Source of the DNA: DASYXW01 sp035934405
Lineage (GTDB): Bacteria > Acidobacteriota > Terriglobia > UBA7540
DNA length: 64,000 bases
Direction: 5' to 3'
Assembly (NCBI GenBank): GCA_035934405.1
Contig: DASYXW010000030.1
Span: 1-64,000, forward strand
How positions within the stretch are numbered: position 1 is the first letter of the stretch; every line of letters starts with the position of its first letter. This document shows, piece by piece, positions 9,501-17,258 of the stretch. A program made the translations under genes and the position numbers. The notes beneath the pieces are model-generated. The model was not told the DNA's origin. It did not search any database and was given only the letters and a program-made list of their open reading frames with translations.

Positions 9501-9959
9501 GTGCTGGCGGCGATGCAGCCGGCGCGCAACTTTGCGCCCAGCACCATACCACCCAACACCTTTTACGGCTCCATGGCTTGCGTCACCAATGAGTACGCCG
9601 CCTCCGACGGCGACTTCTTTAGCTACTTCTTCAAATACTACAAGCTCGGCCCGCTCATCGGCGAGCGCACCTGGGGCGGCGTGCGCGGCATCCGCGGCGA
9701 GATCCCTCTCATGGACGGAGGCTACATTACCAGACCCGAATTCTCGCTTTATAGCCTCGACCGGAAGTGGCTGATTGAGAACCACGGCGTCGAGCCCGAC
9801 GTAGTGGTGGATAACCGCCCCGACCTGGTGATGGCCGGGCACGATCCGCAGCTCGAGAAGGCGATCGAGCTCGTGATGAAGGACATCGAGGCGCATCCCA
9901 AAACGCTGCCGCCGGCCCCGCCCGACCTGCCGGCGTATCCGGCGGGACCGGGAGAGTGA
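6588..9959 (+). CDS. Tricorn protease homologue, exported
   Basis: The protein has 1123 residues, starting at the ATG at 6588. A signal peptide follows (ARRFLLFALFSFACLGMAQ). The N-terminal half has many PD40/WD40-like beta-propeller strands (FSPDGQWIAFTGQYDGNP, WSPNGKWIAYMSDRSG). A Lys/Glu-rich linker lies near residues 550-585. Then come the C1 core, a PDZ-like domain (around 840-905) and the S41-type catalytic domain (VRYNGGGFVDQL). Candidate active-site residues are Ser-His at about 781-782 in GELSNSHTYVGG, and Ser-Asp at about 1006-1007 in NEYAASDGDFFSY. Tricorn degrades peptides processively; the signal peptide points to peptide use in the periplasm. Its start overlaps the iolC stop (ATGA), an odd pairing. 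Confidence 0.93.
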   Translation: MILARRFLLFALFSFACLGMAQEMPEGRLMRFPDVYKDKIVFSYAGDLWLVSSQGGTAHRITTDPGLELFPKFSPDGQWIAFTGQYDGNPNVYVIPSEGGQPKQLTFHPGVPVPERMGVENEVLTWFPDSKRLVFLSRRDTFNDWFGRPYVTSIEGGLPVKLPIDKGGLMSFSPDGSKMAYNRIFRNFRTWKRYTGGMAQSIWIYDFKANHIEEIPHTEHGDTFPMWRGDTIYFASDRGPEHRFNLYSYSLRTKEIRQLTHYTDFDVNWPSLGPDSIVFENGGFLYLFDLKTEKAHKLTIYLPGDRDLARPHWVNASKLITDFDISPEGKRAVFAARGDVFTVPAKEGSTRNLTRTPGIREKNVAWSPNGKWIAYMSDRSGEDELYITPQDGQGKETRITSDGKVFRLAPVWSPDSKKLLYADKSLRLYYVDIKAKQPVLIDRGKFADLTDYTWSPDSQWVVYGKVAENGNEALYLYSLTDRKSTTVVSDFFGGANPVFDPEGKYLYFFSNRDYNEVLGVFDFEFANPKATRVYVMTLRADLPSPFAPQSDEAATPKPEAAKEEAQKKEQNKEGEKLGGAREAPKNFRIDLAGIENRVVALPIPPGNYGTLAAATDRVFYASNPVFGLSGPVPGETAAIHLYDMKERKDHVLIGGANNFALSFDGSKLLYSVPPMGPPGAGGAASTYGIIDAKPPAAAPLKPGEGALNLTGMRMEVDPRQEWKQMFNEVWRQERDYFFERSMNGVDWPAVREKYAQLLPYVADRYDLTYILGEMIGELSNSHTYVGGGDYPNLHPVKVGLLGADFETDSASGRYRFAKIYAGENWDPELRSPLTEPGVDVKQGDYLLAVNGHDLRVPENPYELFVNTANENVTLTVNSKPSEDGARQVTVKALASEFKLHELNWIETNRRKVDEATHGRVGYVYLPDMGASGLNEFVKQYFPQIRKQGIIFDVRYNGGGFVDQLIFERLRRVLAAMQPARNFAPSTIPPNTFYGSMACVTNEYAASDGDFFSYFFKYYKLGPLIGERTWGGVRGIRGEIPLMDGGYITRPEFSLYSLDRKWLIENHGVEPDVVVDNRPDLVMAGHDPQLEKAIELVMKDIEAHPKTLPPAPPDLPAYPAGPGE

Positions 9960-10127
9960 AGTCAGAAGGCAGGAAGGCCACGGTTATCATACCGACGTGA
10001 CCTCCATTAACCAATGTGTTACTATACACCTTAAACGAACCTTGCCTTTGCAGCGACCGGGATGTAGCATGTCGGGTTGACGGTGAGCGATCACACTCAG
10101 CCGCCGGTATTTACTGAGGAGATAACG

Positions 10128-11201
10128 ATGCGGAGAACAGACCCAGTCAGCCTCAGGCTGCTCGCCGGTCTCGGAGTGATGTTGGCGACACTTTTGGCAT
10201 CCACGCCGGCGCGAGCGCAGAAGCCGTCGCTCCCGGTTGGAACGGCCACCGGGACCCCGGTGAAATGTCCGGCGGGAGGCGTCTCGGGATCCTGCTGGAG
10301 TTTGAATGTCGCCTGCCCTAACGTCACACCCTTCCTCCCCTACGACGCGACTCTGAAGGAGACGGTTCCCTCAGGCACGTCCCTCGGCACCGTCATCTTC
10401 ATCATCGGCGGCGGCGGAACTTCGTTCTACGACACCCATTTTACGTACGGTACCAGCCTCATTAACGACGTGGTGCAGGAAGGCTTCACCGCCGTCCAGA
10501 TCGAGTTCGACAACCACCTGGCGGGCTGGCTCAGCGGGCCGGCGCTCGACGGCAACGGTCCGCTCTCGCTCGCCTGTCTGCCCTCGACCGTCATACAGTG
10601 GACCCACGATAATCTACTCACAACCGGCACCCCCCTCTGCGCCACCGGCAACAGTGGCGGCTCCGCCGCCATCGCCTATGCCCTGTCGCAATACGGCCTC
10701 GGCTCGATTCTCTCCATGGTTGAGGAGACGAGTGGACCGGAGTTCTCCCGCCTCGACCACGGCTGCGCCCCGCACAAGCAATACATGGCTTGCGCCACCT
10801 GCGGCGGCCAGACGATGCTCTCGGAGACTTTCGGGCTGACCAACGCCGAGAACTTCCTTGACCCCGCCTGGGACGGCGATAAGGATACCACACCTGACTC
10901 GGGCGACCTGTGCTCGCAGGGCATCTTGGGCTCGACCGCCAATGCCGCGCTGTTTCATCACGACAGCATCCTTTCTGATACCAGCCCTCCCACGCTCTCC
11001 TTTCCCACCGACGTGCGAATCATTTTCGGCGCCCTCGACACGTCGGGCTCCGCCATCCCCGAAGGCCTCGAATGGGCCACCGCCATCACCTCCAAAACCA
11101 CCATCGTTTGTCTGCCCGGCGTCGGCCACGAGCTTGCCAGCTACCAGGACGGCGCCAACCAGATCAACAGCGACGTGCAGGCGTACTGCAAGCTGCAGTA
11201 A
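10128..11201 (+). CDS. Exported cysteine-rich alpha/beta-hydrolase-like protein
   Basis: The protein has 357 residues from the ATG at 10128. The signal peptide runs through RLLAGLGVMLATLLASTPARAQ. The mature part looks like an alpha/beta hydrolase: an early strand with oxyanion-type glycines (VIFIIGGGGTSFYDTHF), a nucleophile elbow ATGNSGGSAAIAYALSQ with candidate Ser, and a late CLPGVGHELASY with candidate His. The acid residue may be in IIFGALDTSG. About ten cysteines, including ACATCGG, suggest disulphides outside the cytoplasm. The substrate is unknown; a plant polysaccharide esterase is one possibility, not shown by the sequence. It stands alone, converging on the molybdenum hydroxylase pair. 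Confidence 0.6.
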   Translation: MRRTDPVSLRLLAGLGVMLATLLASTPARAQKPSLPVGTATGTPVKCPAGGVSGSCWSLNVACPNVTPFLPYDATLKETVPSGTSLGTVIFIIGGGGTSFYDTHFTYGTSLINDVVQEGFTAVQIEFDNHLAGWLSGPALDGNGPLSLACLPSTVIQWTHDNLLTTGTPLCATGNSGGSAAIAYALSQYGLGSILSMVEETSGPEFSRLDHGCAPHKQYMACATCGGQTMLSETFGLTNAENFLDPAWDGDKDTTPDSGDLCSQGILGSTANAALFHHDSILSDTSPPTLSFPTDVRIIFGALDTSGSAIPEGLEWATAITSKTTIVCLPGVGHELASYQDGANQINSDVQAYCKLQ

Positions 11202-11242
11202 CCACTGACGTCTGCGAATTTTCTTGGGGACGACCGGTACAG

Positions 11243-13402
11243 CTACACCTTGAGACCGTTCGGCGCCATTGGCAGCGACCTTAGCCGCTTGCCCGTGGCA
11301 TTGAAGATGGCGTTGCCGACCGCCGGCGCGAGGCCGACGATCGGCGTCTCGCCGGCCCCCGCCGAAGGCAAGTCGCGGCGGTCAACCAGCACCACGTCGA
11401 TCTTGGGCACGTCGCTCTGGCGCGGCACGCGGTAGCGCGAAAACCGCCCGTTCAGGATGCGGCCGTTTTCAAATTCCATCGCCTCAAACAGCGCCCCCCC
11501 GATGCCCATGATGTTGGCGCCTTCAATCTGATTGCGGAGTCCGTCGGGATTCACCACCGCGCCGCAGTCGAATGCCGTCACCACGCGCGCGATCCTTACT
11601 TTGCCGCCCTCTACCCCGACCTCGGCGCACGTGGCCACATAGCCGCCCTTCTCCACGCCGCCGCCCAGTCCAAATCCGTGTCCTGCTTCGGATTTCGCCT
11701 TGCCCCAGCCGAACTTGTCCGCTGCCGCTTCAAACACGGCGCGCAGCCGGGCGTCCTTGAGATTCTTGAACCGGAACGCCAGCGGATCCATCTTCACCGC
11801 CGCCGCCAGCTCGTCCATGTGAGACTCGCGCGCGAAGTGGTTGGCCGTGGCCGCGAGCGCCCGGTACGACCCCTGGCGCAGCGGCGACTTGACAGGATGA
11901 AATTCGGTGCGCTGGTTAGCGATGTCGTATGGCGTCCCAATCGCGGCCGCGCCGGAGTTGTAGTTGTGGAACTCCCACGCCGTCACCGTGCCGTCGTTGC
12001 GAACGCCGCTCGTGATTTCGATTACCCCGGCCGGCCGGAAGTAGGCCCAGGTGAACTCTTCCTCGCGCGTCCACACCACTTTGACGGGCTTCCCCGCCGC
12101 CCGCGCCAGGCGCGCCGCTTCCACCGCCGCTTCGCCGGTGTGCTTGCCGCCGTAAGCGGAGCCCGTGTCCGGCATCTGGACGCGGACGTGATCTTCGGGA
12201 ATGTGAAACGCCTCGGCGAGCTCGCTGCGCACCGCAAACGGCCGCTGCGTGCCCGTCCACACGGTGAGCTTGCCGTCTTTCCACTCCGCCACCGCGGCGC
12301 GCGGTTCGAGCGGGGCGTGCGCGATGTAGGCTACCGTGTAAGTTTGCTGCAAGCGATGGTCGGCGGCCGCCAGGCCCTTTTCCACCGAACCCGTCTCATG
12401 CCGCGAGTGGCCTTCCCAGCCTTTCGCCTCCACAGGATTCTGCTTCAAGTATTCGAACAAATCTTTGCTCGAAGGCTGCGGCGTGGATTTCCACTCCGCT
12501 TTCACCGCCGCCGCCGCGCGCGCGGCCAGGTAGCTGCCGGGCGCCGTCACGCCCGCGAAGTCGCCGTCGCGCACCACCGTCACCCCCGGCATCGCCTGCG
12601 CCGCTTGGGCGTCGAACGACGCGAGCGTGGCGCCAAACGACGCCGGCCGCACGATCTTGCCGTAAAGCATCCCCGGCAACGTTATGTCGGAAGCATAGCG
12701 ATGCTTGCCGGTCACGAACTCCTCGCCGTCCACCTTGGCGAGCCGCTTGCCCATCACCGTCCATTTCGTGGCTGGTTCGAGCGGATCCTCGGCCGGAATC
12801 GTCTGCGCCAGTTGCCGGCCTTTCAAAAGCTGCCCGTACTCGATCGCGCGGCGCGTTTTGGGGTCGGTGATTTTGCCATCGGCGGCCACCAGCTCCGCCC
12901 GGTCTACTTTCCACGCCTGTGCCGCAAGCCCAATCAGCAAGTCGCGGCCCGCTGCCGAAGCGCGCCGAAGCTGCGGACTCATGGTTGGGGTGGTCCGGCT
13001 GCCAAAGGTCCCCATATCAAAAGGGGTTCGCTCCGTATCACCCATCACCAGCTCGATTCTCCCCGGCGCAACGCGCAATTCCTCCGCCACCGCCTGCGTC
13101 AGCGACGTCCGGATGTTCTGGCCCACCTCCACCTTGCCGGTGTACGCCGTCACGCGCCCGTTCTCGCCGATGTGCAGCCACGCCGAGATTTCCTGCGGCA
13201 GTTGCTCGCCCAACCGCCGCCGGCCGGATTCCTGGAAGGCGCGCGCGTCGCGGAGAACGCACACCACCACAATCCCGCAGCCCAGCGCCTTGAAAAAAGC
13301 GCGACGGTCGGGCTTCAGAAGCTCGAACCGATAGAAAGGTCCGGCATAAAATTCGTAACGCTCCGGTTCGTACAACTCGGGAACCACAGATTTGTTGTTC
13401 AT
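11243..13402 (-). CDS. Molybdopterin-binding large subunit of a xanthine dehydrogenase-family hydroxylase
   Basis: The protein has 719 residues, starting at the ATG at 13402, which overlaps the stop of the upstream small subunit by 4 nt. A twin-Arg-like segment (KPDRRAFFKALGCGIVVVCVL) suggests Tat export, as in isoquinoline or aldehyde oxidoreductase large subunits. The molybdopterin domains are recognisable: GKHRYASDITLPGMLYGKIV, HAPLEPRAAVAEW, GTQRPFAVRSELAEAF, GSAYGGKHTGEAAVEAARLA and near the end SAGAGETPIVGLAPAVGNAI with the conserved GE glutamate. Substrates of this family are aldehydes or N-heterocycles. No separate FAD subunit is nearby, so the two-subunit type with cytochrome or periplasmic acceptors is likely. 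Confidence 0.88.
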   Translation of the reverse strand: MNNKSVVPELYEPERYEFYAGPFYRFELLKPDRRAFFKALGCGIVVVCVLRDARAFQESGRRRLGEQLPQEISAWLHIGENGRVTAYTGKVEVGQNIRTSLTQAVAEELRVAPGRIELVMGDTERTPFDMGTFGSRTTPTMSPQLRRASAAGRDLLIGLAAQAWKVDRAELVAADGKITDPKTRRAIEYGQLLKGRQLAQTIPAEDPLEPATKWTVMGKRLAKVDGEEFVTGKHRYASDITLPGMLYGKIVRPASFGATLASFDAQAAQAMPGVTVVRDGDFAGVTAPGSYLAARAAAAVKAEWKSTPQPSSKDLFEYLKQNPVEAKGWEGHSRHETGSVEKGLAAADHRLQQTYTVAYIAHAPLEPRAAVAEWKDGKLTVWTGTQRPFAVRSELAEAFHIPEDHVRVQMPDTGSAYGGKHTGEAAVEAARLARAAGKPVKVVWTREEEFTWAYFRPAGVIEITSGVRNDGTVTAWEFHNYNSGAAAIGTPYDIANQRTEFHPVKSPLRQGSYRALAATANHFARESHMDELAAAVKMDPLAFRFKNLKDARLRAVFEAAADKFGWGKAKSEAGHGFGLGGGVEKGGYVATCAEVGVEGGKVRIARVVTAFDCGAVVNPDGLRNQIEGANIMGIGGALFEAMEFENGRILNGRFSRYRVPRQSDVPKIDVVLVDRRDLPSAGAGETPIVGLAPAVGNAIFNATGKRLRSLPMAPNGLKV

Positions 13403-13878
13403 CGCCGCGCCTCCTTCATCATCCGGGACGCCCGGCCGATTGCCGTCACGATTCGCGGATACGTGCCGCAGCGGCAGATGTTGCCTTCCATGAAGCGGGC
13501 GATTTCCGCCTCTCTGGGTTCGGCGTGCGATTTCAGGAACGCATACGCGGTCAGAATCATCCCGGAAGTGCAGTAGGCGCACTGCATGGCGCCCGACTCG
13601 AGAAACGCCTGCTGCACCGGGTGGAGGCGCCCGTTTGCGGCCACGCCCTCGATCGTCGTAATCCGCTTGCCGGCCGCCGCCCCGACCGTCGTGATGCATG
13701 ACCGCCGCGGCAGCCCGTCCACCAGCACCGTGCAGGCGCCGCACTGGCCTTCGCCGCACCCGTACTTCGTGCCTGTCAGGTCGAGCTGCTCGCGCAACAC
13801 GCCGAGCAGGCTTTCCTCGGCTTCGGCACTCACCGTATGCCGGATTCCGTTCACCTGGAGTTCGTTGATTTTCGGCAT
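13399..13878 (-). CDS. [2Fe-2S] small subunit of the molybdenum hydroxylase
   Basis: The protein has 159 residues, a normal length for the CoxS/IorA/YagT group. The N-terminal plant-type ferredoxin cluster motif is YGCGEGQCGACTVLVDG, followed by RRSC. The second cluster motif is QCAYCTSGMILTAYAFL with NICRCGTYPRI. It passes electrons from the molybdenum site in the large subunit to an acceptor. It has no own signal peptide, so a folded heterodimer exported via the Tat motif on the large subunit is plausible. It is the first gene of a two-gene unit with an ATGA overlap. Confidence 0.93.
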   Translation of the reverse strand: MPKINELQVNGIRHTVSAEAEESLLGVLREQLDLTGTKYGCGEGQCGACTVLVDGLPRRSCITTVGAAAGKRITTIEGVAANGRLHPVQQAFLESGAMQCAYCTSGMILTAYAFLKSHAEPREAEIARFMEGNICRCGTYPRIVTAIGRASRMMKEARR

Positions 13879-14201
13879 CGCTTCATCCTTTCGGAGAGAT
13901 GCGGAACATATTGGTGGTGGGGGCAGCGGATCATCGCCGACCGGAGGAGAAGATGCATTTCCAGCTCCCCGCTGCCCCTCAGAGCAAAAGACGAAAAGCG
14001 CAGGCCGCGCGTTACCCGGCCCGGCGAACCGGCCGCCGCGCTTCTCGGCAACGATTCAGTCTCGCTTCGCCGCAAACCAGCTTATAATGGCGGCGCGACG
14101 CCGCCTGTGCTTGTGGTGCGGGCGTCTCGCCTGCAAGGCCTAGGCTTCGAAAACGCCCAGGCTGCAAGCCGGCACCAAGAGACAGACCCTATTGAGGTCC
14201 T
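13879..14201. other. Divergent intergenic region between the hydroxylase pair and the HTH-TOBE gene
   Basis: No gene is recognisable in these 323 bases. The region should hold the promoters of both flanking units and any operator for the HTH-TOBE protein. An imperfect inverted repeat covers 14115-14176. I cannot point to clear -35/-10 pairs. Confidence 0.4.
14115..14176. repeat. Imperfect inverted repeat with inner GGCG-TCT-CGCC palindrome
   Basis: The outer arms pair GGTGC (14115-14119) with GCACC (14172-14176), with further interrupted pairing inward. The left arm itself contains gcgggcgtctcgcctgc, a compact hairpin with a TCT loop. It looks like a dispersed REP-like element, or it may be an operator. 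Confidence 0.4.
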
Positions 14202-14675
14202 ATGGAACTCCTGCATCTTTCCGACGCGGCGCGCGAGCTCGGTGTGAGCTATCCCACCCTGAAGCAGTGGATCTACCGCGGCAGGATTCGTTCCGTGAAG
14301 ACGGCGGGCGGGCACCATCGCATCCCGCGCCCGGAAATCGACCGGCTGCTGTTTCAAAAGGACAGCAAGCCGGTGAAGGCCGGGAGCGCGGGAAGAGCGC
14401 AGGTGAGCCGGCGTCCCGATCTCGCCTCGCGCGCCGTGTCCGAGAGCGGTCTCGAACACTTTATCAGCGGGCGGAATCAACTGGTGGGCCGCGTCAGCGC
14501 GGTCGAGATCGTCGGCCTGCTGGCCAAGGTGACTCTTGACATCGGCGGACAGCGCGTGACCGCCATCATCACCCGCGACGCCTGCCGCGACCTCGGCCTG
14601 AAGGCCGGCGAGACGGCCGCCGCGCTGATCAAAGCTACCGAAGTGATGATCATTCGTCCCGTGCCGCGGAAATAG
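14202..14675 (+). CDS. Excisionase-type HTH fused to a TOBE (molbindin-like) domain
   Basis: The protein has 157 residues. The N-terminal MerR/excisionase-type helix-turn-helix reads LHLSDAARELGVSYPTLKQW and continues with IRSVKTAGGHHRIPRPEIDR. After a basic linker, residues 90-155 form a TOBE/Mop domain: SGRNQLVGRVSAVEIVGLLA, KVTLDIGGQRVTAIITRDAC, GETAAALIKATEVMI. Mop domains bind molybdate or tungstate. The combination suggests a molybdate-sensing DNA-binding protein. Its place head-to-head with a molybdenum hydroxylase fits a role in controlling that operon; the target is inference. Confidence 0.85.
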   Translation: MELLHLSDAARELGVSYPTLKQWIYRGRIRSVKTAGGHHRIPRPEIDRLLFQKDSKPVKAGSAGRAQVSRRPDLASRAVSESGLEHFISGRNQLVGRVSAVEIVGLLAKVTLDIGGQRVTAIITRDACRDLGLKAGETAAALIKATEVMIIRPVPRK

Positions 14676-15959
14676 TCACGGCCCGAACACATAGGCCTCG
14701 CCGGGCGTTGTGCTCTTGGGCGCTCCAGCCACAAACGTGCCGGCGCTCGCCCCTACCGAGACACCGAAATTGTCGTTGGCAGCGCCGTCCGTGGCGGTCA
14801 ATTCGATGGACCGTGACGTATTCCTCCATCCGCCAGGCGGCTCGGCGAACACATAGGCCGCGCCTTGAAGCTGGTTCGCGCCCACCGTGGCGCCGGGCGC
14901 CCCAATCACGATGATGTTGCCGCTGATGGCCGCGGACTGGCCAAAGCTGTCGAACGGCACGCTGTTCGACGCGGCGAGTTCCGCGGTCTCGGTCATGTTG
15001 GTCCAGCCGCCGGCGGGTTCGACGAACACGTACGCTTCCCCCCGGCTTTGCCGGGCGTTGACGGCGCCCACCACCGCCGTCGTGCCGCTGATGCCTGCGG
15101 AAAAGCCAAAGTCGGAGTTGCCGGTGCCGTCCGAGGCGGTGAGCTCCGCCGTCTGCGTCATGCTCGCCCAACCTGTCGCTGGTTTGACGAACACGTAGGC
15201 GGCGCCTTGAAAATTGTTGTGGCCATAGGCGCCGGCGACCACCGTGTTGCCGCTGATCCCGATCGAAGCCCCGAAGTAGTTCAGCAATTGGCTGTCGGAA
15301 GCTGTGAGCTTCGCCGTCTCCGTCAGGTTCCCGGACCAACCGGTCGCGGGACGGACGAACACGTAGGCCGATCCCGCGAAGCTGTTGCCGGAGCTGTCCG
15401 TGGTAAAGAACGCACCTGCTGCGACGGTAGTGCCTCCCGCGTTGTTTCCGCTGATGCTCACGCTGTTGCCGAGCGCATCGCCGGCCACGCCGTCCGAGGC
15501 GGTCAGCTTGGCGGTCTCGGTCATGTCCGTCCAGCCGCTGGCCGGCTCGACGAACACGTAGACCGCGCCAGGCCCCGCCGCGGCGTCGAAATTCGACGTA
15601 TCGGCCGCGCCCACCACGATGGTGTTGCCGCTGATGGCGACCGAGGTGCCGAACCCCTGGCCGTTGTCCGAGGAGGTGAGCGTGGCCACCTGCGTCATGT
15701 TGGCCCAGCCGCTGGCCGGCTTCACGTAGACATACGCCGTGCCGTACTGCTCGATGTTCGGATCGAACGCCCCCACCACCACCGTGTTGCCGCTCACGCC
15801 GATGGAAAACCCGAACCAGTCGTTGTTGGCCCGCACCGACGGCGTGAGCTCGGCGAGTTGCACCAGGGTTGCGGAAGGTTGTGTCGCGTGGAGCTTCGTC
15901 GCGTTGAGCAACAGCGCGGAGAACAAGGCCAGAATCACGGCCGAGCGCATTGTTCGCAT
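14676..15959 (-). CDS. Exported FG-GAP-like beta-propeller protein, seven repeats
   Basis: The protein has 427 residues. The signal peptide is MRTMRSAVILALFSALLLNA. The rest is seven repeats of about 55 residues, each holding a core like FGFSIGVSGNTVVVGA followed by YVYVKPASGWANMTQ and a strand such as VATLTSSD. This matches FG-GAP/integrin-alpha-like blades and would close a seven-bladed propeller. There is no catalytic motif; a role in binding at the cell surface or outside the cell is likely. The stop is next to the converging HTH-TOBE gene. Confidence 0.8.
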   Translation of the reverse strand: MRTMRSAVILALFSALLLNATKLHATQPSATLVQLAELTPSVRANNDWFGFSIGVSGNTVVVGAFDPNIEQYGTAYVYVKPASGWANMTQVATLTSSDNGQGFGTSVAISGNTIVVGAADTSNFDAAAGPGAVYVFVEPASGWTDMTETAKLTASDGVAGDALGNSVSISGNNAGGTTVAAGAFFTTDSSGNSFAGSAYVFVRPATGWSGNLTETAKLTASDSQLLNYFGASIGISGNTVVAGAYGHNNFQGAAYVFVKPATGWASMTQTAELTASDGTGNSDFGFSAGISGTTAVVGAVNARQSRGEAYVFVEPAGGWTNMTETAELAASNSVPFDSFGQSAAISGNIIVIGAPGATVGANQLQGAAYVFAEPPGGWRNTSRSIELTATDGAANDNFGVSVGASAGTFVAGAPKSTTPGEAYVFGP

Positions 15960-16094
15960 GAGAGTGACTCCTTGAACCAGGATTCATTTCCAGACGAGCC
16001 GGTATTCTACACCGACTTCACTTCTCGCAGCCCTGCTAACTTCGAGGGTAGTCAGGCATATAATGGCAAGCTCGGAAGGAGGTCTCAACCCAAC

Positions 16095-17258
16095 ATGAAA
16101 CAGTCGCTGCAGACGATTCTCGAGACCTACAACGCCGCGTCGCCGCTCGCCGAGGCTTCGACGATTCCCGGGCCGTGGTACACCGACCCGCGCGTCGCGG
16201 AGCTCGAGCGGCAGGCGGTGTTCGGACGCACCTGGCAGGCGGTCGGACGGCTCGACCAGGTGGCTGGCCCCGGCCGGTACTTCACGGCCGAGGTCGCGGG
16301 CGAGCCGGTGCTGGTGGCCCGCGGCACGGATGGCGTGCTGCGCGCCTTCTACAACGTCTGCCGTCACCATGCTACCGCCGTTGCCTGGAAAGCCGCCGGC
16401 GAGTCGGCGAACTTTCGCTGTCCGTATCACGGCTGGACCTACGGCCTTGATGGCGCGCTCAAGGGCATGACGGAATTCGAAGGCGTCTGCAACTTCGATC
16501 CCGCCCGGAACGGCCTAGTGCCGATCCGCGTCGAGACCTGGGAACAGTTCGTGTTTGTGAACCTCGACCCGACGGCGGAACCGCTGGCCGATTCACTGGG
16601 CGGGCTCGTCGCCCGTGTCAAGCCCCTCCGCCTTGAAAGCCTCAGCTTCGTCGAGCGCCGCGTCTACACCCTGAAGTGCAACTGGAAAGTGTATGTGGAT
16701 AACTATCTTGACGGCGGCTACCACGTCCCGCACATGCACAAGGGCCTGAACAGCGTGCTGGAATACACCCACTACACCATCGAGAACGATGGCCGATGTT
16801 CCATCCAGTCGAGCCCCGTAAAAATCTCCGAGGATTCCGACGCTTCGGCCCGCGCCACCCGCGGCGGCGACCGCGCCTACTACTTCTGGCAGTACCCCAA
16901 CTTCATGCTGAACTGGTACGAAGGGTATCTGGACACCAACTTCGTGCTGCCCGGCAGCCCGGGTGGCGCATCGGGCGAAACCGGCCTTGCCGAAAGAGAC
17001 GGCGTCGACGGCTGCACGGTGATTTTTGATTTCTACTTCGGCGACACCAGCGAGGCCCGTCGCGAGTACATCCAGCAAAGCATCGGAGTCAGCGATCGCG
17101 TGCAGCAGGAGGATACGGCTATTTGCGAATCGGTGCAACGCGGATTGAAATCGCGCGCCTACGGCGCCGGACGCCTCTCGGTGCGCCGCGAGGCCGGCGA
17201 GCACCTGTTTCATCGCCTGCTCGCTGCCGACCTGCGCCAAGCCCTGCCGCCAGCGTAG
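16095..17258 (+). CDS. Rieske non-haem iron oxygenase, large subunit
   Basis: The protein has 387 residues, from the ATG at 16095 with an AAGGAGG ribosome-binding site about 12 nt upstream. The Rieske ligands are visible as CRHH at about residue 89 and CPYHGW at about 109. The catalytic mononuclear iron site is in VDNYLDGGYHVPHMHKGL, with the late Asp in QEDTAICESVQRGL. This is the ring-hydroxylating dioxygenase / choline monooxygenase class. The substrate cannot be told; no reductase or beta subunit gene lies next to it, so it would use a housekeeping reductase. The 3' end overlaps the converging ABM-like gene by about 49 nt. Confidence 0.9.
   Translation: MKQSLQTILETYNAASPLAEASTIPGPWYTDPRVAELERQAVFGRTWQAVGRLDQVAGPGRYFTAEVAGEPVLVARGTDGVLRAFYNVCRHHATAVAWKAAGESANFRCPYHGWTYGLDGALKGMTEFEGVCNFDPARNGLVPIRVETWEQFVFVNLDPTAEPLADSLGGLVARVKPLRLESLSFVERRVYTLKCNWKVYVDNYLDGGYHVPHMHKGLNSVLEYTHYTIENDGRCSIQSSPVKISEDSDASARATRGGDRAYYFWQYPNFMLNWYEGYLDTNFVLPGSPGGASGETGLAERDGVDGCTVIFDFYFGDTSEARREYIQQSIGVSDRVQQEDTAICESVQRGLKSRAYGAGRLSVRREAGEHLFHRLLAADLRQALPPA

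Noticed and set aside
11678..13576. Long plus-strand frame opposite the molybdenum hydroxylase
   Set aside because: It is a mirror of the real minus-strand gene: very rich in Arg and His without any family motif.
14865..16094. Upstream extension of the Rieske oxygenase frame
   Set aside because: This part lies opposite the FG-GAP-like gene. The Rieske protein has its own ATG and strong ribosome-binding site at 16095.
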